This document shows, in pieces, positions 31,711 through 32,864 of a DNA stretch of 32,864 nucleotides. The stretch comes from Candidatus Roizmanbacteria bacterium GW2011_GWA2_37_7 (GTDB lineage: Bacteria; Patescibacteriota; Microgenomatia; UBA1406; GWC2-37-13). The position numbers and the translations under genes are program-made. The notes below the pieces were generated by a model that worked only from the letters and a program-made list of their open reading frames with translations, was not told the DNA's origin and ran no database searches. Each line of letters opens with the position of its first letter. The stretch's first letter is position 1. The stretch spans positions 1 to 32,864 of the forward strand of contig LBTJ01000003.1 in the NCBI GenBank assembly GCA_000990445.1, read 5' to 3'.

Positions 31711-32787
31711 GTTGCATGCAATTAAGTGTTACCCAAGAGATAGTCAGGGAGGGGCGTTGCATGATATGCAACTGTTACCGAACTGGTGAGTTGTTTTTGT
31801 TTCATAATGCGATAGATTTTGTCTAACTTTTTTTTGAGATCACGGTGTAATTGAGCTGGGTTGAGAGTCTTGTACTGAGCTGTTACCGTGTCTTTTATCG
31901 TTTGTGATAGTTTATCAGATGTAATGACTCGTTGATAGGGTGTTTGTGCCCGTTCGTGTTTTTTGGTAACTTTCCCTGTTATGAGTTGTTTTTCTTTCTT
32001 TTTGAGTTTCATGGTGGTGTAGAAAAAGTTGGTGAGAAGTCTGTGTTCGTTCTGGTACACATTGTCAATGAGGTTGACCACGTGCTCATCATCGATCCGA
32101 TCATAACCAACTACTTTCCTCACGGAGTGATAGTTTTTTCCTTCAATATGGGCTTGGTCATTTTTGTGATAACTACGGCTTCTGGTGTAATCAAGATTTT
32201 GTTTTTCACAGTAGTGTTTGAGGAGCCAATTTACAAACTCAAATCCATTATCAAAGTCAATGGAGAGGAGGGGGAAAGGAAATTGTTTCTTGAGAATATG
32301 AAAGGATCCCACAATCTTTTTATTGGTTTTCTTGAGGAAGATCTTCTTCTCATTCCAGTGGGTTGCAATGTCAAGAATGTTAAGAGTTTCAGCGTAGATA
32401 CCCAACAAACTCATCCCACAGTGAAGTACACAATCCATCTCTCCATGTCCTGGCTCTGTGTATTCAACATCAGTAAAATGGGTTCTGACGGGGATGAGAC
32501 TTTTCAGAAGTGGTGATTTTCTTGTTCCTGATATACCGTATTCTTTTTTTGAAATATCTCGTTCCCCCTCAAGTAATCGATCTATGGTTGAGGTCTTCAT
32601 TGTACGGAGTAATTCTTCTTGTCGTCCGTATAATCGTATCTCGTCAAACTGTTTCAATTTATCAAGAAGTTCTCCGATTTGTGGCTCTAGTCTCTTTGAA
32701 CATGGTGAGCCTCCTGCTTTCCAAATCGCAGTCAAGGGCATGATCAGATCATCTTTGTACATTCTTTCCTGTCTTCCTCAATGCAAC
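31711..32787. mobile_element. Insertion-sequence-like element with rve transposase
   Basis: The boundaries are tentative. GTTGCAT at 31711-31717 and ATGCAAC at 32781-32787 are inverted copies at the two sides of the transposase gene, extended to G(A/T)GTTGCAT. ATTAC flanks both sides (31706-31710 and 32796-32800), but the right copy is 8 bases from the repeat, so it is weak as a target duplication. An additional GTTGCAT-GAT-ATGCAAC hairpin lies at 31756-31772 in the 3' end of the gene. Confidence 0.4.
31722..32762 (-). CDS. rve/DDE-type transposase, N-terminus missing
   Basis: The 346-residue frame has an integrase core with Asp in GEMDCVLHCG, Asp in LSIDFDNGFEF and Glu in QAHIEGKNYHSVRKVVGYDR. 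It belongs to a group of IS transposases whose members usually begin with 80-100 residues of helix-turn-helix before RGRKPKY-like sequence; here MYKDDLIMPLTAIW is that point, so the DNA-binding part is absent. Upstream an in-frame TGA occurs, and the neighbouring frame carries a TAA. Likely a decayed copy, though an unseen frameshift product cannot be excluded. Confidence 0.8.
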   Translation of the reverse strand: MYKDDLIMPLTAIWKAGGSPCSKRLEPQIGELLDKLKQFDEIRLYGRQEELLRTMKTSTIDRLLEGERDISKKEYGISGTRKSPLLKSLIPVRTHFTDVEYTEPGHGEMDCVLHCGMSLLGIYAETLNILDIATHWNEKKIFLKKTNKKIVGSFHILKKQFPFPLLSIDFDNGFEFVNWLLKHYCEKQNLDYTRSRSYHKNDQAHIEGKNYHSVRKVVGYDRIDDEHVVNLIDNVYQNEHRLLTNFFYTTMKLKKKEKQLITGKVTKKHERAQTPYQRVITSDKLSQTIKDTVTAQYKTLNPAQLHRDLKKKLDKIYRIMKQKQLTSSVTVAYHATPLPDYLLGNT

Positions 32788-32796
32788 ACCCAAAAA

Positions 32797-32864
32797 TTAC
32801 TTACAAATCGTATCATAAAGTAATTGCTGTTCATCATCCATTTTAAGAAGCGTTTTTTCTATTC
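32797..32864 (-). CDS. Partial C-terminus of a minus-strand gene
   Basis: A frame enters from the right edge and reads IEKTLLKMDDEQQLLYDTICK before TAA at 32799-32797. It may be the end of a separate gene beside the element, or the displaced N-terminal piece of the same transposase gene (the helical, charged text would fit its lost N-terminus). The window ends too soon to decide. Confidence 0.35.
   Translation of the reverse strand, partial: IEKTLLKMDDEQQLLYDTICK

Noticed and set aside
31932-32516. 194-residue plus-strand ORF opposite the transposase
   Set aside because: Antisense to the DDE core; no features of its own.
1-32864. CRISPR array
   Set aside because: No regularly spaced direct repeats were seen anywhere in the window.

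Overview
The window looks like part of a small, AT-rich, densely packed bacterial genome, most likely from the Candidate Phyla Radiation (Patescibacteria, Microgenomates-like). That assignment is inference from gene style: minimal stand-alone enzymes (methionyl-tRNA synthetase without a C-terminal appendix, riboflavin kinase without its FAD-synthetase half), few Shine-Dalgarno sequences, several promoters whose predicted +1 falls on or next to the start codon, and short palindromes scattered between and inside genes. No marker gene in the window proves the phylum.

Layout. 1-39 is the first codons of a gene leaving the window, possibly a transposase. 263-5799 (minus) is a type I restriction operon, hsdR-hsdS, followed by a third gene that joins a HEPN/AbiJ-like region to a DUF3800-like C-terminus; no hsdM is present in the window. 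6028-8700 (minus) is rpsO-pnp; pnp lacks the normal first ~35 residues. 8808-12736 (plus) holds a small membrane protein, metG and a class A penicillin-binding protein, followed by the frameshifted 3' remnant of a D-aminoacyl-tRNA deacylase gene. 12881-13968 (minus) encodes a membrane protein and a TrpR/YerC-family repressor.

14020-20582 (plus) is a histidine operon: leader peptide, attenuator, hisG, hisD, hisC, a HAD phosphatase, hisB, hisH, hisF, hisI, hisE, every structural gene overlapping the next by 4 or 7 bases. hisA is absent. The control region is the most interesting part of the window. A TrpR-type palindrome (CATGTTAACATG) lies over the his -10 box, between back-to-back repressor and his promoters. 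The predicted transcript starts at the ATG of a 20-residue peptide containing His-His, followed by mutually exclusive pause, antiterminator and terminator hairpins. Repression and ribosome-mediated attenuation therefore seem to be stacked on one operon.

20583-23095 holds small membrane or hypothetical proteins and rarA, which carries a perfect 28-bp palindrome in frame. 23169-24296 (minus) has an RmlC-like cupin, riboflavin kinase and a tRNA with anticodon CAT. 24329-31698 (plus) is a cell-surface polysaccharide cluster: a GT2, an O-antigen ligase/polymerase-like protein, a GT-C membrane glycosyltransferase and three GT4 enzymes. 31711-32787 is an insertion-sequence-like element with an rve/DDE transposase lacking its N-terminus, and a partial gene runs off the right edge.
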